64,000 bases of DNA from Solen grandis. Lineage: Eukaryota; Mollusca; Bivalvia; Adapedonta; Solenidae. Below the pieces are notes generated by a model that saw nothing but the letters and a program-made list of their open reading frames with translations, was not told the origin of the DNA and ran no database searches. Position numbers and translations under genes: made by a program. The stretch spans positions 25,674,154-25,738,153 of the forward strand of contig CM037783.1 in NCBI GenBank assembly GCA_021229015.1, in the 5' to 3' direction. Positions 62,301 to 64,000 of the stretch are shown here, piece by piece (within the stretch, counting starts at the first letter, position 1; every line of letters starts with the position of its first letter).

Positions 62301-64000
62301 CTACATTGGGTGTAGCAGACAGCTGAGGCGCTCCATTGTATACATCTTTAAATGTCATACTTCTGCTGGTACGTCAACTGTAAAGTTTCTAAAGATGCAT
62401 TCTTATGTCTGCTGGGTGGACTTACGCCCGACAATTCGCAAAGTTATGTAAGAGGTCAATGAATCCTCCACAAACAGATGTTTAACTAGACAATACTAAG
62501 AGAAGTTGGTATAATTTTAGGGTGGGTAAAGGGGGGTTATCCATATTCATTTTCAATTTCAACAATTCCTGTTCTAAGAGTTATCTGTCTTAAAATACCA
62601 AAGTTTCTTTTTGTAAAGATTCGTCTCTAAAATATCTTTATTTAATTATTTGCAATATATATGTCATTTTACAATGGATAAATGAAGTTAAGTTTACCAT
62701 GAAATCGATAGATTATAATTATGTACCAAACAATAGAAAAATAATTCCATTACTATAAACATTTCTTATATATCTAGAGAAACACAATCACAGAAACTGA
62801 ATAATATCTTCCCCACCCTGCTATTTGTCAGTGATATTATTAACATGTAGATGTTATTTACCAGCTGTTATAACACCCAAAGTGTACGGCAATCATGTGA
62901 CAAATTGATATTAATATTTTTAACCTTTGACCTCCGGGTATGGGAGAATAAATCGAATGTCTTGTTGTGATAAGTAAACATGTGTACATGTATATGTGCT
63001 TACCGATCGGATAGGCTTTTTTCAACAAAAAGGTAAGGGGATTTCAGGAAAGTCCTGGAGTAAAAGAAAACCAAAACACGTAATTACTCAAAAATACAGA
63101 ATTTAATTTCGTTACATGTCAGCTTGAAACATCCCAATAGCACGGAGGCGCATGTCATTTGAAAGGCGTCGGTGTTGTGACTTTTTTCAACATCAACACC
63201 GCAGATTATATGTCACAAGCAAGCAAACTTTTAAACTGATTTGAGAAAAAAACAAAAAAAAAAACAAAAAAACAAACAACATAATTTACGTTTGAAGTTT
63301 AAAAAACAATACTGCTGAAACCATTCGTGGATTTTCATAGACTGAGGTCAGTACAAAGACATTGTGAATTAAATGACACTTTTTACACAATGTAACAAAT
63401 TAATTTCTGAAAAATACGCCTGACCCATTCATCTTTGATATTGATTTAAAAACAAATGTGAACATATTCAAATGAAGCATATACTGGAAAGAAAATGAAT
63501 ATTTTATTAGATTATGTGTTTCAAATTACTGTTTTTAGACGGCGACAGCCGTCTTATGCTGAAAAACAAAATCAGGCCATGCTGATTTGCATATTTTTCA
63601 CGGCAAGTTTAACTGAACTTCTCCGCGCTTAGTGCAGATCCATGCAATGCGATTCTGCACTTACGAATACGAGTGGAATATGTTACACAGACGTTTACAT
63701 CATAACCGTAACCACTTATAATGTCTTATTGTTTATGAACATGTTTTCTTTTACCATTGTTTTGCACTGGAAACATCAATTTTTAAGCGTGAAAAAATAT
63801 CCGTGACATTTCTTAATCAGAACAGCAACCCATTTTACGTACTTGAAGATCCTTAGGTTTCTCCCAGAGCATTTCTTAACTTTGAAATAGAAAGGTAAAC
63901 ATTCTTGTATCTTAAATAATCAAATACCTTATTAATTTCTACACATACACAACAATAGATAGAATGTGTACATCAGGTTCGCTAGTACTGAAGAAAGAGA
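62300..64000. other. AT-rich terminal stretch
   Basis: No gene, RNA or named repeat is recognised here. There is an A/CA-rich run at 63245-63280. Confidence 0.5.

Overview
This is eukaryotic DNA from an animal, most likely a bivalve mollusc. It is AT-rich and intron-rich. It is full of tRNA-headed SINEs, non-LTR retrotransposons, small inverted-repeat elements and simple repeats, and has one 100-base assembly gap (15001-15100). The mollusc call rests on my recognition of repeat styles (such as the 'gagggccgtaaggccc ... ctcaggtgagctaaaa' element) and is an inference; there is no rRNA or mitochondrial marker to confirm it.

The backbone of the first 48 kb is one plus-strand gene for a class B1 (secretin-family) peptide-hormone receptor, closest by eye to PTH/PTHrP and VIP/PACAP-type receptors. 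I could place eleven coding exons (2455-47704) from the hormone-binding domain through TM1-TM7 to the C-terminal tail and stop. All splice phases agree and they give 530 complete residues. The signal-peptide exon is not found and should lie upstream. A second gene, a two-exon gamma-glutamylaminecyclotransferase (GGACT, 169 aa), lies on the minus strand inside the 10.8-kb intron 4.

The 20.6-kb intron 6 (18111-38702) is a transposon nest. It holds a SINE, a decayed minus-strand LINE (about 20760-22260), and a 5'-truncated plus-strand LINE (24205-29366) split by a related LINE inserted antisense (about 25887-28604). The two share a palindromic 3'-UTR motif but end in different simple-repeat tails. 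Intron 9 (40865-45208) carries a long polypyrimidine tract next to a broken C2H2-finger/P-loop ATPase fragment of a virus- or Polinton-like kind. Intron 10 carries a SINE with a 15-bp target-site duplication.

From 48 kb to the end, the clearest gene is the 3' part of a minus-strand EF-hand protein (52691-52904, with a probable upstream exon at 53628-53713). There is a decayed DDE_Tnp_4 (Harbinger-like) transposase at about 57690-58740. Around 60.3-60.96 kb two unassigned candidate exons point away from each other. The last 3 kb holds only degenerate repeats and AT-rich DNA.

No bacterial-type operons, CRISPR arrays or rRNA genes are present. The notable features are gene architecture (nested gene, 14-residue TM7 exon) and layered mobile elements.
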